A stretch of DNA of 64,000 nucleotides from Amycolatopsis sp. CA-230715 (GCF_018736145.1 NZ_CP059997.1:3037501-3101500), one strand, 5' to 3'. Shown: positions 17,422 to 25,860, counted from the first letter of the stretch. A program made the numbers and translations. The notes: generated by a model not told the origin, from the letters alone.

Positions 17422-17512
17422 AATATTTTGTTCCGAGGCGCCTTGCGTGGCGGTGCGGGTAGCGGAACCTCAGGCGGCCCCTCGCTCCGGGATCTCCTTC
17501 TCATGACCGCCA
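17421..17512 (-). repeat. Interspersed repeat element, copy B, with a short conserved reading frame
   Basis: Inverted relative to copy A at 3420-3600. On the minus strand an ATG at about 17505 opens a 28-codon frame, M-R-R-R-S-R-S-E-G-P-P-E-V-P and then LPAPPRKAPRNKIF, ending in TAG. It sits between the convergent ends of punA and the glycosyltransferase gene. The two copies keep the same frame and length with several base changes. Confidence 0.6.
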
Positions 17513-17520
17513 CTTCCACG

Positions 17521-18699
17521 CTAGACGAATTCCCCGAGCCGCGCGGCGATGTCCTCGGGTGAGGGCATCGCCGCGATCTCGGCGGCGACGCGACGCGCGG
17601 CGTCCTGCACGCCCGTGTCGGACAGCAGGTGCCGCGCGCGTTCGGTGACCGCGTCGACGCTGAACTCCTCCGGGACGAGCTGGACGCCCGCGCCGCCACC
17701 GGTCACCGCGTCGGCGTTGGTGAACTGGTCGGCGCCCTGCGGCAGGAAGAGCTGCGGCACCCCGGCGGCAGCCGTGCCCAGCGTCGTGCCCGCACCGCCG
17801 TGGTGCACCACCAAACTCGTGTACCGCAGCAGGTCCGCCTGCGGCACCCACGGTTCGACGAACACGTTGTCCGGCACCCCGCCGAGCGCGGCGGCGTCCA
17901 CGGTCGGCCCCGCCGCGACGAGCACGCGCGCGTCGAGCGCGGCGAGACCGTCGATCGCCTGCTTCAGCACCCCGACCGAGCCGAACGCGGTGCCCAGCGT
18001 CAGGTACACGAGCGGCTTGCCGTCCTCGCGGACGACGGCGGGCAGCTCGCCCGGCTCCGCGTAGGGCACCGGCCGCAGCTCGACGCGGTTCGCGGTGGCC
18101 AGGAACTCCGGCTCCTGCAACGAAGGCGGGTAGATGTCGAGATAGGGGTTGCCGAGCCCGAAATTGTCCGGATCGGCCAGCGTGACCCCGAATTCCGAGG
18201 CCGTCTTCGCCAGCCTCGCCGCTATCGCCGTGTCGCGCGATCCGTGCGGGTTCGCCCTCCCGAACGCGTGGCATACCACCGGGATCCCGGCCGCCATCGC
18301 GGCGAACGCGGCACCCGAATTGCCCGCCTCCTGCACCACGAGATCGGGCCGGACGTCCTCGATCACCGGCGCGAGATCGGTGGCGAACCGCCGCGGCATC
18401 GCCTCGGCGAACACGGCGGCGATCATTTCCTGCATTTTCTCGGGCGGGATCTGCTCGCGCATCGCGACCGCACCGCCCTCCAGGGTCCGCTGCGCCACCT
18501 CGGCGAACGCGTCGCGCATGCCCATTCCGGCCTGGAGCGGTTCGATCCCGGCCGACCGCACCGAGCCGTGCATCGCGGAGTCGGTGGCGAAGACGACTTC
18601 GTGCCCGGCCGATTTCGCGGCGATCGCGAGCGGCAGCAGCGGGTAGAGGTGGCCGTGGCTGGCCAAGCTCGAGAAGAGGATTTTCACCCTCTCCAGCAT
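17521..18699 (-). CDS. MGT-family glycosyltransferase (GT1, GT-B fold)
   Basis: Nucleotide-sugar-dependent glycosyltransferase of about 392 residues, of the type that decorates natural products or macrolides. The N-terminus has SSLASHGHLYPLLPLA. The C-terminal donor domain carries WVPQADLL, VVHHGGAGTTL, AAGVPQLFLPQGADQFTNA. ATG at 18699 has no Shine-Dalgarno; GTG at 18687 lies close behind GGAGAG, so the exact start is unsure. It is divergent to pmmB with only about 40 bp between starts. Acceptor unknown. Confidence 0.87.
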   Translation of the reverse strand: MLERVKILFSSLASHGHLYPLLPLAIAAKSAGHEVVFATDSAMHGSVRSAGIEPLQAGMGMRDAFAEVAQRTLEGGAVAMREQIPPEKMQEMIAAVFAEAMPRRFATDLAPVIEDVRPDLVVQEAGNSGAAFAAMAAGIPVVCHAFGRANPHGSRDTAIAARLAKTASEFGVTLADPDNFGLGNPYLDIYPPSLQEPEFLATANRVELRPVPYAEPGELPAVVREDGKPLVYLTLGTAFGSVGVLKQAIDGLAALDARVLVAAGPTVDAAALGGVPDNVFVEPWVPQADLLRYTSLVVHHGGAGTTLGTAAAGVPQLFLPQGADQFTNADAVTGGGAGVQLVPEEFSVDAVTERARHLLSDTGVQDAARRVAAEIAAMPSPEDIAARLGEFV

Positions 18700-18738
18700 A
18701 GGGAAAAACCCGGATGGCGCGCATCGTAAAGTGGCGAG

Positions 18739-20394
18739 GTGACCACGCCTGGGAAATTGACCACGGAACTGCGCGACAAGGCGTTCCGCTGGATCGCCGA
18801 CGATGTCGAAGACGGTACGCGCGCCGAACTCCAGCAGGTGCTGGCGAACGCGATGGGCGGCGCCCCGGGCGCGGTGGAGGACCTGGTCGACCGGATGGCG
18901 GGGCCGCTCGAATTCGGCACGGCGGGTCTGCGCGGCCCGGTGCGCGCGGGCCCGAACGGGATGAACACGGCCGTGGTCACGCGCACCACGGCGGGCGTCG
19001 CGACGTGGCTCACCGCGAGCGGGCACGCCGGGCGCACGGTCGTGGTGGGGCGCGACGCGCGGCACGGTTCCGCCGCGTTCGCCACCGCCGCGGCGGAGGT
19101 GCTCGCCGCGGCGGGATTCGCGGTGCGGGTGCTGCCCGGCCCGTTGCCGACCCCGGTGCTGGCCTTCGCGGTGTCCGAACTCGGTGCGGCGGCGGGCATC
19201 CAGATCACCGCGTCGCACAACCCGCCGCAGGACAACGGGTACAAGCTCTACGACGAGACCGGCGCGCAGATCGTGCCGCCGGCCGACCACGCGATCGAGG
19301 CCGCGATCAAGGCGGCGCCCGCGGCGATTTCCGTGCCGCGCCAACCCGTTCCGCCCGCGCCTTCCGACGACGTGCTCGACGCGTACCTCGCGAAGGTCGC
19401 CGCGCTGCCGGTCGGCACCTCGCGCGACCTCCGCGTCGCGGCGACGGCGTTGCACGGGGTCGGCGCGGACGTGCTGACGAAGGCGTTGCACCGCGCGGGG
19501 TTCACCGACGTGCACCTCGTCGGCGAGCAGTCCGAGCCCGATCCGGACTTCCCAACCGTCTCGTTCCCGAACCCGGAGGAACCGGGCGCCACGGACCTGT
19601 TACTGGCGCTGGCTTCCTCCGTCGAGGCGGATCTGGCGATCGCGCTCGACCCCGACGCCGACCGGTGCGCGATCGGCGTCCGCGAACCCGGCGGCACGTG
19701 GCGCATGCTGCGCGGCGACGAGACCGGTGTCCTGCTCGGCGCGCACATACTGTCCACAGTGGTCTCTTCGGAGGGTCAGGATCCGCTCGTGGCCACCACG
19801 ATCGTCTCGTCGTCCATGCTCGGCGAGGTCGCGAAGGCGGCGGGCGCGCGGTACGCCGAGACCCTCACCGGGTTCAAATGGCTCGTCCGCGCGGGCGAAG
19901 GGCTGGTGTTCGCCTACGAAGAAGCGCTCGGCCTGTGCGTCAACCCGGATTTCGTGCGGGACAAGGACGGTATCGCCGCCGCGGTCGCCGCGTGCGATCT
20001 CGCCGCGACGCTGAAGGCCGCCGGACGGTCACCGCTGGACTCGCTCGACGAGCTTTCGGCCCGCCACGGCGTGCACCTCACGGACCAGGTCTCCTTGCGG
20101 GTCACCGATCTTCGGGTGCGGGCGAAGCTGATGGCCCGCCTGCGCGCCGAGCCGCCCGCCGCGCTGGCCGGGACCGCGGTGTCGGCGGAGGACCTGCTGC
20201 CGGACGCCGATGTGCTGCGGCTGAGCGGCGGCGGGCTGCGCGTGGTGATCCGGCCGTCGGGAACCGAACCGAAGCTGAAGTCGTACCTGCAGGTCGTGGA
20301 ACCCGTGGCGGGCGACCTCTCCGCCGCCCGCACGACCGCGCGCGAACGCCTTGCCGCCCTGCGCGCCGACCTCGAAGCCCTGCTCTCCGACTAG
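18739..20394 (+). CDS. pmmB: Phosphomannomutase / phosphoglucomutase PmmB
   Basis: Alpha-D-phosphohexomutase of 551 residues that moves phosphate between C1 and C6 (or C5 on pentoses). Motifs: FGTAGLRG, the phosphoserine loop TASHNP (Ser159), the metal loop DPDADR, FAYEEALG, and the phosphate-binding RPSGTEPK near the C-terminus. It follows punA in the M. tuberculosis order (Rv3307-Rv3308). A role in converting ribose 1-phosphate from PNP is possible for this subgroup. GTG at 18739. Confidence 0.93.
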   Translation: MTTPGKLTTELRDKAFRWIADDVEDGTRAELQQVLANAMGGAPGAVEDLVDRMAGPLEFGTAGLRGPVRAGPNGMNTAVVTRTTAGVATWLTASGHAGRTVVVGRDARHGSAAFATAAAEVLAAAGFAVRVLPGPLPTPVLAFAVSELGAAAGIQITASHNPPQDNGYKLYDETGAQIVPPADHAIEAAIKAAPAAISVPRQPVPPAPSDDVLDAYLAKVAALPVGTSRDLRVAATALHGVGADVLTKALHRAGFTDVHLVGEQSEPDPDFPTVSFPNPEEPGATDLLLALASSVEADLAIALDPDADRCAIGVREPGGTWRMLRGDETGVLLGAHILSTVVSSEGQDPLVATTIVSSSMLGEVAKAAGARYAETLTGFKWLVRAGEGLVFAYEEALGLCVNPDFVRDKDGIAAAVAACDLAATLKAAGRSPLDSLDELSARHGVHLTDQVSLRVTDLRVRAKLMARLRAEPPAALAGTAVSAEDLLPDADVLRLSGGGLRVVIRPSGTEPKLKSYLQVVEPVAGDLSAARTTARERLAALRADLEALLSD

Positions 20395-20888
20395 CGGGGC
20401 CCCGCCGTGCGTGCGCCCCGAAAGATGCTCTTATAGATGTCATGGGGTGGCCTTCAGCGACTCCGGTGCCGCGAACTTCGCTCTGGTAGGGGGCTTCTGC
20501 TGCCTCGGCGGGGATCTTCCTGGTGCCCCGAAGGTGGCTTTCAGGGCATCTAGCGCCCCGAAGGTCACCTTCGGGGCATGCGCGTCGCGGTGGTTGGGCG
20601 TGCGAGGGGTGGATTTGTGTCGTCTAGCGCCCCGAGGGTGGCTTTCGGGGCGTGCGCAGCCGTGCCCGGACGCCTGCGAGGGCCGGGAAAGTGGCGCTAG
20701 TGCCCCCGAGGGTGGCCTTCGGGGACCAAGCGGAGCCCCGCCACCGATCTCGCGGCACCCCGCGACGCACACCCGCCATCACTGTGACCTTCGGGGACCT
20801 GAGCGCCCCGAAGGCCGCATTCGGGGCATCCAAGAGAGCGGCGGCGGTCACATTGCGGGTGGGCGGGCGGCGCGAGAGGCTGCGGCGC
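20395..20888. repeat. Long repeat mosaic with at least five palindromes
   Basis: No gene is supported. Palindromes lie at 20526-20546 (one arm TTTCAGGG), 20556-20576, 20630-20650, 20704-20724 and 20806-20826, plus a half copy near 20785. The 20424-20515 block matches 16419-16510. The 20600-20770 block matches 360-530. The spacing between palindromes is 30-102 bp and irregular, so this is not a CRISPR array. Confidence 0.8.
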
Positions 20889-21347
20889 GTGGCGAAACTG
20901 TTGATCGTGCACCACACGCCGTCCCCGTCGACGCAGGCGATGTTCGAGGCGGTCGTCTCCGGCGCGACGACCGACGAGATCGAAGGCGTCGAGGTCGTCC
21001 GCCGGGCCGCGCTCGCCGCGACGGTGCCCGACGTGCTGGAAGCCGACGGCTACCTGCTGGGCACCCCGGCGAACCTCGGCTACATGAGCGGTGCCCTCAA
21101 GCACTTCTTCGACCAGGTCTACTACCCGTGCCTCGACTCGGCGAAGGGGCGGCCGTTCGGGTTCTACGTGCACGGCAACTCCGACGTCGCCGGAACGGTA
21201 CGCGGGATCGAATCGATCACCACGGGGCTCGGCTGGCAGCAGGCAGCCGAGGCGGTGCTGGTGACCGGTGATCCCGGCAAGGCTGAACTGGAAGCCTGCT
21301 GGGAGCTGGGCGCGACGGTGGCCGCCGGACTGATGACCGCGAGTTGA
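20889..21347 (+). CDS. Flavodoxin-like NAD(P)H-dependent oxidoreductase family protein
   Basis: Protein of 152 residues with a flavodoxin fold. It starts AKLLIVHHTPSPSTQAM, where the Ser/Thr-rich loop would bind FMN phosphate. Then come YLLGTPANLGYMSGALKHFFD, typical of WrbA-like or NADPH-FMN reductases, and GFYVHGNSDVAGT. It probably moves electrons from NAD(P)H via FMN; the partner is unknown. GTG at 20889 has a GAGAGG about nine bases upstream. It stands alone after a repeat block. Confidence 0.8.
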   Translation: MAKLLIVHHTPSPSTQAMFEAVVSGATTDEIEGVEVVRRAALAATVPDVLEADGYLLGTPANLGYMSGALKHFFDQVYYPCLDSAKGRPFGFYVHGNSDVAGTVRGIESITTGLGWQQAAEAVLVTGDPGKAELEACWELGATVAAGLMTAS

Positions 21348-21363
21348 TGGGCGAAAATAAAGG

Positions 21364-21408
21364 GGCCTGTCACCGGAAGCCCTGGGGGTCGACCTCCGGC
21401 GACAGGCC
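21364..21408 (-). terminator. Intrinsic terminator with T-rich tail (minus strand)
   Basis: Arms of 14 bases (21364-21377 and 21395-21408) pair with one mismatch. On the minus strand the stem is followed by CCTTTATTTT, a T-rich run that is rare in this GC-rich DNA. This orientation points to a leftward transcript ending here rather than to termination of the rightward gene ending at 21347, although the stem could do both. Confidence 0.65.
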
Positions 21409-21619
21409 AAGCCGAGGGAGCTGGGCTCAACCCCGACACGACGAGTCTACTACATCCAGCGGAGAGTGGGTGGACGAGTTGTCGCACAACGGCGTGGTTT
21501 TACTGGTCAAGCCGCCATTCGAGTGACGAAAGTCACGTCGAAGGCGGCCTCTCACCTCGACTCCGGACACCCCCAGCACCCGGACTCGAGAGGAGAGGCC
21601 GCGCAGCGGTGAGCGAATG
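21364..21619 (-). ncRNA. Candidate structured non-coding RNA, about 255 nt
   Basis: On the minus strand a consensus-like promoter lies at 21627-21655 and an intrinsic terminator at 21364-21408, with no good ORF between. Two strong hairpins occur near the 5' side: 21546-21566 with 21580-21600 (21 bp, three mismatches) and 21511-21527 with 21532-21548 (two bulges, GAAA/TTTC loop). The first two overlap by three bases, so they may be alternative folds. It matches no RNA family I recognise. It diverges from the XRE-ImmA cassette and could be controlled by it. Confidence 0.55.
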
Positions 21620-21626
21620 CCCGTAC

Positions 21627-21665
21627 TGTAAACCACTGCATACGCAACCTGTCAACAGATGCGTA
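21627..21665 (-). promoter_or_regulatory. Leftward promoter overlapped by an operator-like dyad
   Basis: On the minus strand TTGACA (21650-21655) and TTTACA (21627-21632) are separated by 17 bp, close to a sigma-70 consensus. The -35 box lies inside an imperfect palindrome, TACGCA (21641-21646) to TGCGTA (21660-21665), with nested CTGT/ACAG. The dyad lies between the RNA candidate and the XRE cassette, so XRE binding there is a natural guess. Confidence 0.55.
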
Positions 21666-21787
21666 CAGGCGTTCGGGCGTTAGACTCTCCCGACGGGAAC
21701 CGCGGCGCGCCGGCCGGGGCTGTCACGAGTAGCGGCCGCGCGGCACCGCACAGGGGGCCGGTCCGGGGCTGGACACTGGAGGGCGGC

Positions 21788-21865
21788 ATGGGCGATCACC
21801 GCGCGGCACCGCTGGTGACGGCCGACCGGGCGCCGGAAGCCCGCGAGATACTGGAGGCGGCGTGA
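21788..21865 (+). CDS. Possible small ORF coupled to the XRE gene
   Basis: A 25-codon frame starts at ATG 21788, preceded by GGAGGG five bases upstream. It ends with TGA at 21863-21865, overlapping the GTG of the XRE gene by 4 bp (GTGA). The peptide is MGDHRAAPLV-TADRAPEAREILEAA. The good ribosome site and overlap suggest a leader peptide or small coupled protein. It is too short for homology reasoning. Confidence 0.4.
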   Translation: MGDHRAAPLVTADRAPEAREILEAA

Positions 21866-22284
21866 CCCGGCGAAGAACTTTCGCCCAGAAGCTGACCACC
21901 CTCATCGAGGGGGCCAGGGCGGCGGGTGGGTTACCTCACAGCTACCGCGAGCTGTCTTCGGCCATCGACGAAGCGGGCGGTCCCGCGATGTCGCCCGCCT
22001 ACATCCAGCAGCTCGCCACCGGCAAGCGGATCAACCCCAAGATCCACTACGTCGAAGCGCTGGCGAAGCTGTTCGACGTCCCGGTCGCCTACTTCTTCGA
22101 CGACGACGTGGCCGAGGAGATCGACCGCGGCGAGGCACCGCGCGCCGACGGCGCGGGCGAGGCGCGGCTGATGGCGATGCGCGCCCAGGAGTTGTCACCC
22201 GAGGGCCGCCGCCAGATTATGGATCTCCTGGAACTCGTGGAACGATACGAACGGACAGATCGGGACAAACCGACCGGGAACTGA
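21862..22284 (+). CDS. XRE-family transcriptional regulator (EspR/ImmR-like)
   Basis: DNA-binding protein of 140 residues. The helix-turn-helix lies at about 25-75 with MSPAYIQQLATGKR and a following LAKLFDVPVAYFFDDD, the pattern of EspR-like and phage-type regulators. The C-terminal part is helical and charged (MAMRAQELSPEGRRQIMDLLELVERYER), suited to dimerization. GTG at 21862 follows GGAGG. The next gene encodes an ImmA/IrrE metallopeptidase, the usual partner that cleaves or antagonises such regulators. Confidence 0.88.
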   Translation: MTRRRTFAQKLTTLIEGARAAGGLPHSYRELSSAIDEAGGPAMSPAYIQQLATGKRINPKIHYVEALAKLFDVPVAYFFDDDVAEEIDRGEAPRADGAGEARLMAMRAQELSPEGRRQIMDLLELVERYERTDRDKPTGN

Positions 22285-22289
22285 GCTCC

Positions 22290-22811
22290 ATGAAGGAACG
22301 CGAACTGCGCAGGCGGTGTCGACGCCTCCTCAAGCAGCTCCACATCGAGCCCCCGCTCGACGTCCCTCAGCTCTGCGAACGGCTCGGTGAGCAACGCGGC
22401 AAACCGATCCGGCTCATGCCGTACCCGCTCGAAGTGCCGGGTCCGTTCGGCTGCTGGATCGCCACCACCGGCGCGGACTACATCTTCTTCCAGCAGGAGA
22501 CCACCCGGTCCCACCAGGACCACATCATCCTGCACGAACTCGGGCACATCCTGGCCGATCACCACGCGATGGGCGACGCCGAGCCCGACGACTTCCTCCC
22601 CGGCCTGCCACCGGACATCGACGGTGACGCCGTCCGCAGGGCGCTGCGCCGCACTTCGTACGACGAAGATCACGAGTGGGAGGCCGAGACGGTCGCCACG
22701 ATCATCCTCGAATGGGCCTCGGTGCTGAACTACACGATCCCGAAGGCGGCGGGCGATCACGACCTCCGCCGCATCCAGGACGCGCTCGGCGACCGCCAGG
22801 GCTGGCTGTGA
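22290..22811 (+). CDS. ImmA/IrrE-family metallopeptidase
   Basis: Protein of 173 residues with a zinc-protease HELGH at 82-86 in HIILHELGHILADHH. A later acidic helix (HEWEAETVA) can supply the third ligand. Members such as ImmA of ICEBs1 and IrrE/DdrO-type peptidases cleave an XRE repressor; here the upstream gene encodes that partner. ATG at 22290 lies 5 bp after the XRE stop, and the gene overlaps the next by GTGA. No own DNA-binding domain is seen. Confidence 0.88.
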   Translation: MKERELRRRCRRLLKQLHIEPPLDVPQLCERLGEQRGKPIRLMPYPLEVPGPFGCWIATTGADYIFFQQETTRSHQDHIILHELGHILADHHAMGDAEPDDFLPGLPPDIDGDAVRRALRRTSYDEDHEWEAETVATIILEWASVLNYTIPKAAGDHDLRRIQDALGDRQGWL

Positions 22812-23929
22812 GTACATTGTTGAACCCGCTCAACATCGGGGCCGCGCTGCTTTTCGTGGCCGCGCTCGGCTGGCGGATCCATCTGCTCGTCCGCGCTCCC
22901 CGGTCGCTGCCGAACTGGGCGGTCACGATCACCATCACGTGCGTCGCGATCAGCTTCCTGTTCCAGCAGAAGGCGATCGACGACGCCGTCGACGGCGTAC
23001 TCGGCCACGGCGTCGGCAGGCTGCTCAACAACGCGCTGCTCGCGGCGGGCCTGTGCGCGCTGCTGGTGTTCTTCGTCGGTTCGACGGTCTCCACGCGCCC
23101 GCATCGGCGGGCCGCGTTCGAACTGCTGCCGCTGGCCGCCGACCTGGTGCTGATGGTCGTCGCGACGGCGCTCACCCCGGTCCAGGTCCGCGGGATGAGC
23201 CTGAGCCCCGAGCGCGTGCACGTCCCCGGTATCGCGCTGTTCTACCTCGGCGCCGGGCTGTACATGATCTACGGGCTGAGCGCGTGCGTGCGGTGGATGC
23301 TGCGGTACCTGCGCGAGGCCGACCGCGACCTGCGCGCCGGGCTGCGGCTCGGCGCGACCGGCCTCGCCTTCGTGGCGGCGGGCAGCGTGCTGCGCGCGCT
23401 GTACGTCGTGGTGGCGTGGGCTTTCGGACCGTCGTGGCGGATTCTGCTGCAGCTCGGGGTGCCGCTGGTGATCGTCGGCACCGCGCTGTTCCTCGCCGGG
23501 ATCTGCTATCCGGGCCTGCGCGCCAGGATCGCCGCGCTGGCTCGAAGGCGGCGCCACCGCCGCGAATACCGCGAGCTGAGTCCTTTGTGGACGTTGATGG
23601 CGCGGTCCTTCCCGACCGTCGTGCTCAGGACGGGGCGCACGCGCCGGTTCGACCGGTTCCGCCCGCAGCACGTGCACCGCCAGTACTACCGCCGCGTGAT
23701 CGAGATCCGGGACGGGCTCGTGCAGCTGAGCCCGTTCCTCGGCACGGATCTGACCGCGCTCGCCGCCGAAAACCCGCGCGGCGCGGCGGCCGAGCTGGAA
23801 GCCGCGCTCACGCGCCGCGAATCCGGGGAGAAGAGCGACGGCAAGGCGAAACTGGTTCTGCCCGGCGGCGCGAGCGACCTCGAAGCCGACGTGAAACCCT
23901 TGCTAGCGCTGGCCCGCGCCGTGGGCTGA
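22808..23929 (+). CDS. Multi-TM membrane protein (MAB_1171c-like family)
   Basis: Membrane protein of 373 residues. About seven hydrophobic helices cover residues 1-235. A cytoplasmic domain follows (about 240-373) with ELSPLWTLMARSFP, an HRQYYRRVIEIRDGL segment and an LSPFL stretch. The plan matches the actinobacterial family annotated as MAB_1171c putative transporter, which often follows XRE and ImmA genes; transport has not been shown to my knowledge. GTG at 22808 overlaps the peptidase gene by 4 bp, so the three are one transcriptional unit. Confidence 0.8.
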   Translation: MSTLLNPLNIGAALLFVAALGWRIHLLVRAPRSLPNWAVTITITCVAISFLFQQKAIDDAVDGVLGHGVGRLLNNALLAAGLCALLVFFVGSTVSTRPHRRAAFELLPLAADLVLMVVATALTPVQVRGMSLSPERVHVPGIALFYLGAGLYMIYGLSACVRWMLRYLREADRDLRAGLRLGATGLAFVAAGSVLRALYVVVAWAFGPSWRILLQLGVPLVIVGTALFLAGICYPGLRARIAALARRRRHRREYRELSPLWTLMARSFPTVVLRTGRTRRFDRFRPQHVHRQYYRRVIEIRDGLVQLSPFLGTDLTALAAENPRGAAAELEAALTRRESGEKSDGKAKLVLPGGASDLEADVKPLLALARAVG

Positions 23930-23944
23930 ACCGGAAGGTGGTCT

Positions 23945-25129
23945 ATGACGGCCGAGGAAACCGTGCTCACCGCGCGGCAGGTGCTGCCAGAGCCGTCGGC
24001 ACCGATCCGCGACGGGGCGGTGCTGGTCCGCGGTGATTCCGTGGTCGCCGTCGGCGCGCGGGCCGACGTGCTGGCGCGGGCTTCGCCGGACGCGGTCCGC
24101 CACGACTTCGGCGACGCGACCGTGCTGCCCGGCCTGATCAACTGCCACGTCCACCTCGCGTTCGACGCGGGGAAGGATCCCGTCGGCACGCTCGCCGGAA
24201 GGAGCGAGGACGACTTGGTCGCGGGCGGCACCGAGCGCGCGCGAGAGCTCCTTCGCAGCGGCGTCACCACGGTGCGGGATCTCGGCGACCGAGACGGGCT
24301 CGCGTTCGCCGTGCGGGCGAAAGCGGGCGAAGCGCTCCCGCGGATCCTCGCGGCGGGCGCCCCGATCACGGTGCCGGGCGGGCACTGCCACTTCTTCGGC
24401 GGCGAGGTCAACGACGACGACGAGATCCGCGCGCTCATCGACGCGAACGCGGCCGCGGGCGCCGACGTGATCAAGGTGATGGCGAGCGGCGGGCAGATGA
24501 CGCCGCGCGGCGCGACCATGTGGGAGTCGCAGTTCGACGCGCGGCAGCTCAGCGTGATCGTCGAACACGCCGCGCGGCACGGGCTGCCGGTCGCCGCGCA
24601 CGCGCACGGCGCCGACGCGATCGAGGCCTCCGTCGAGGCCGGGGTCAGCACGGTCGAGCACTGCACGTGGATGGTCGCGCCGCAGCGGACGGATCTGCGC
24701 GAGCACGTCGCGAAGAAGATGGCCGAGCGGGGCATCGCGGCGTGCTCGACGAGCAGCCAGAACTGGCGGATGATGCGCGACCGGATGGGCCCCGAGCTCG
24801 CTCAGCGGGTGTACGGCAGGCTGACCTGGATGGACGAACTCGGCGTCACGCTCATCGCGGGCACCGACGCGGGCCTGCCCGGTTCGGTGTTCGGCAACCC
24901 GGTCGGCGGGCTCGAACTGTACGAATGGCTCGGCTTTCCGCGCACCAGGATCCTGGAGATCGCGACCACCGACAGCGCGCGCGTGCTCGGGCTCGGCGCG
25001 GTCACCGGGAAGCTCGCGCCCGGCTACAGCGCCGATCTGCTCGTCGTCGACGGGGATCCGCTGAAGACCCTGAGCGCCCTGCACGACGTCCGCCTCGTAC
25101 TGGCCCGCGGAGCGCGTTTAGCGGGCTGA
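23945..25129 (+). CDS. Metal-dependent amidohydrolase (imidazolonepropionase/prolidase-like)
   Basis: TIM-barrel hydrolase of 394 residues. Metal ligands are visible: the HxH pair in LINCHVHLAFD, a probable carbamylated or bridging Lys in VIKVMASGG, His in AAHAHG and VEHC, and Asp in AGTDAGLPG. A second small beta-sandwich is made by the two ends (ADLLVVDGDPL). The substrate is probably a dipeptide or cyclic amide, but it is not identified. It starts 15 bp after the membrane protein gene, so it may be the fourth gene of that operon. Confidence 0.85.
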   Translation: MTAEETVLTARQVLPEPSAPIRDGAVLVRGDSVVAVGARADVLARASPDAVRHDFGDATVLPGLINCHVHLAFDAGKDPVGTLAGRSEDDLVAGGTERARELLRSGVTTVRDLGDRDGLAFAVRAKAGEALPRILAAGAPITVPGGHCHFFGGEVNDDDEIRALIDANAAAGADVIKVMASGGQMTPRGATMWESQFDARQLSVIVEHAARHGLPVAAHAHGADAIEASVEAGVSTVEHCTWMVAPQRTDLREHVAKKMAERGIAACSTSSQNWRMMRDRMGPELAQRVYGRLTWMDELGVTLIAGTDAGLPGSVFGNPVGGLELYEWLGFPRTRILEIATTDSARVLGLGAVTGKLAPGYSADLLVVDGDPLKTLSALHDVRLVLARGARLAG

Positions 25130-25138
25130 ACGTCGTCA
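25118..25138 (+). repeat. Short shared sequence, copy 1
   Basis: TTAGCGGGCT-G-AACGTCGTCA overlaps the amidohydrolase stop. It is identical at 20 of 21 positions to 62653-62673. Both sit at the very end of a coding region in a convergent gap, suggesting a dispersed repeat. Confidence 0.45.
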
Positions 25139-25152
25139 GGGCGACCGCTCGG

Positions 25153-25860
25153 CTACCGGGCTCCCGTCTGTCCACTTTGGTCGGACGTGGCGCGCAGCAG
25201 GAGGTGGCCGCGGCGGAACTGCCGCTCGTCCTCCTTCGGCTCCCGCATCATCCGGCCGATCTCGGCGAACCCTGCCTCGCGCGCCAGATCGCGGACCTCT
25301 TCGATCGGCCAGCGGTACGCCGTGGCCACCTTGTGGTCGAACGCCTCGACGCGGCCATCTTCCGACTCGAAGAAGGCGATCAGCAGGTGCCCGCCGGTCA
25401 CCAGCACGCGGCGGAACTCGGCGAAGTACTCCGGCAGTTCCGCGGGCGGGGTGTGGATGACCGAATACCACGAGACGATGCCGACGAGCGCGTCATCGGC
25501 GAGGTCGAGCGCGTCCATCGACCCGACCTCGAAGCGCGGTTCGGGATAGTTCGCGCGGGCGATGTCGATCATCTCCGGCGTGAGGTCGACGCCGAGCACG
25601 TCGAGCCCCATCCCGGTCAGCATCGCCGACATGTACCCCGGCCCGCAGCCGAGATCGCCGGTGAGCCCGGCGGCGGGCCGCACGAACTCGGCGAAGGCGC
25701 CGAGCATCGCCCTGTCCAGCGGCACGGTGCCGATGTCGTTGCGGGCCAAGCCGAAGTACAGCTCGGCGACCTCGCCATAGGCCTTAGCGGTCACGCCCAG
25801 ATGGGCAGCAGTCTCATCCACAGCCGGGACCCTAGCCCCGGGCACCGACACTTCCGCCAC
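25153..25860 (-). CDS. SAM-dependent methyltransferase
   Basis: Class I methyltransferase of 235 residues. The SAM site shows GDLGCGPGYMSAML, then LGVDLTPEMIDIA with the acidic residue that binds the ribose, and MDALDLADD. It continues with IVSWYSVIHTP and a GGHLLIAFFE strand. The acceptor is unknown. GTG at 25860 lacks a ribosome site; GTG at 25821 (VDETAAHLG), with AGGG upstream, is an alternative. It is convergent with the amidohydrolase and lies downstream of hisS. Confidence 0.85.
   Translation of the reverse strand: MAEVSVPGARVPAVDETAAHLGVTAKAYGEVAELYFGLARNDIGTVPLDRAMLGAFAEFVRPAAGLTGDLGCGPGYMSAMLTGMGLDVLGVDLTPEMIDIARANYPEPRFEVGSMDALDLADDALVGIVSWYSVIHTPPAELPEYFAEFRRVLVTGGHLLIAFFESEDGRVEAFDHKVATAYRWPIEEVRDLAREAGFAEIGRMMREPKEDERQFRRGHLLLRATSDQSGQTGAR

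Noticed and set aside
20526..20826. Regularly recurring palindromes resembling a CRISPR array
   Set aside because: Spacing varies from 30 to 102 bp, the units vary in sequence, the linkers are themselves repeated elsewhere, and no cas genes are present.
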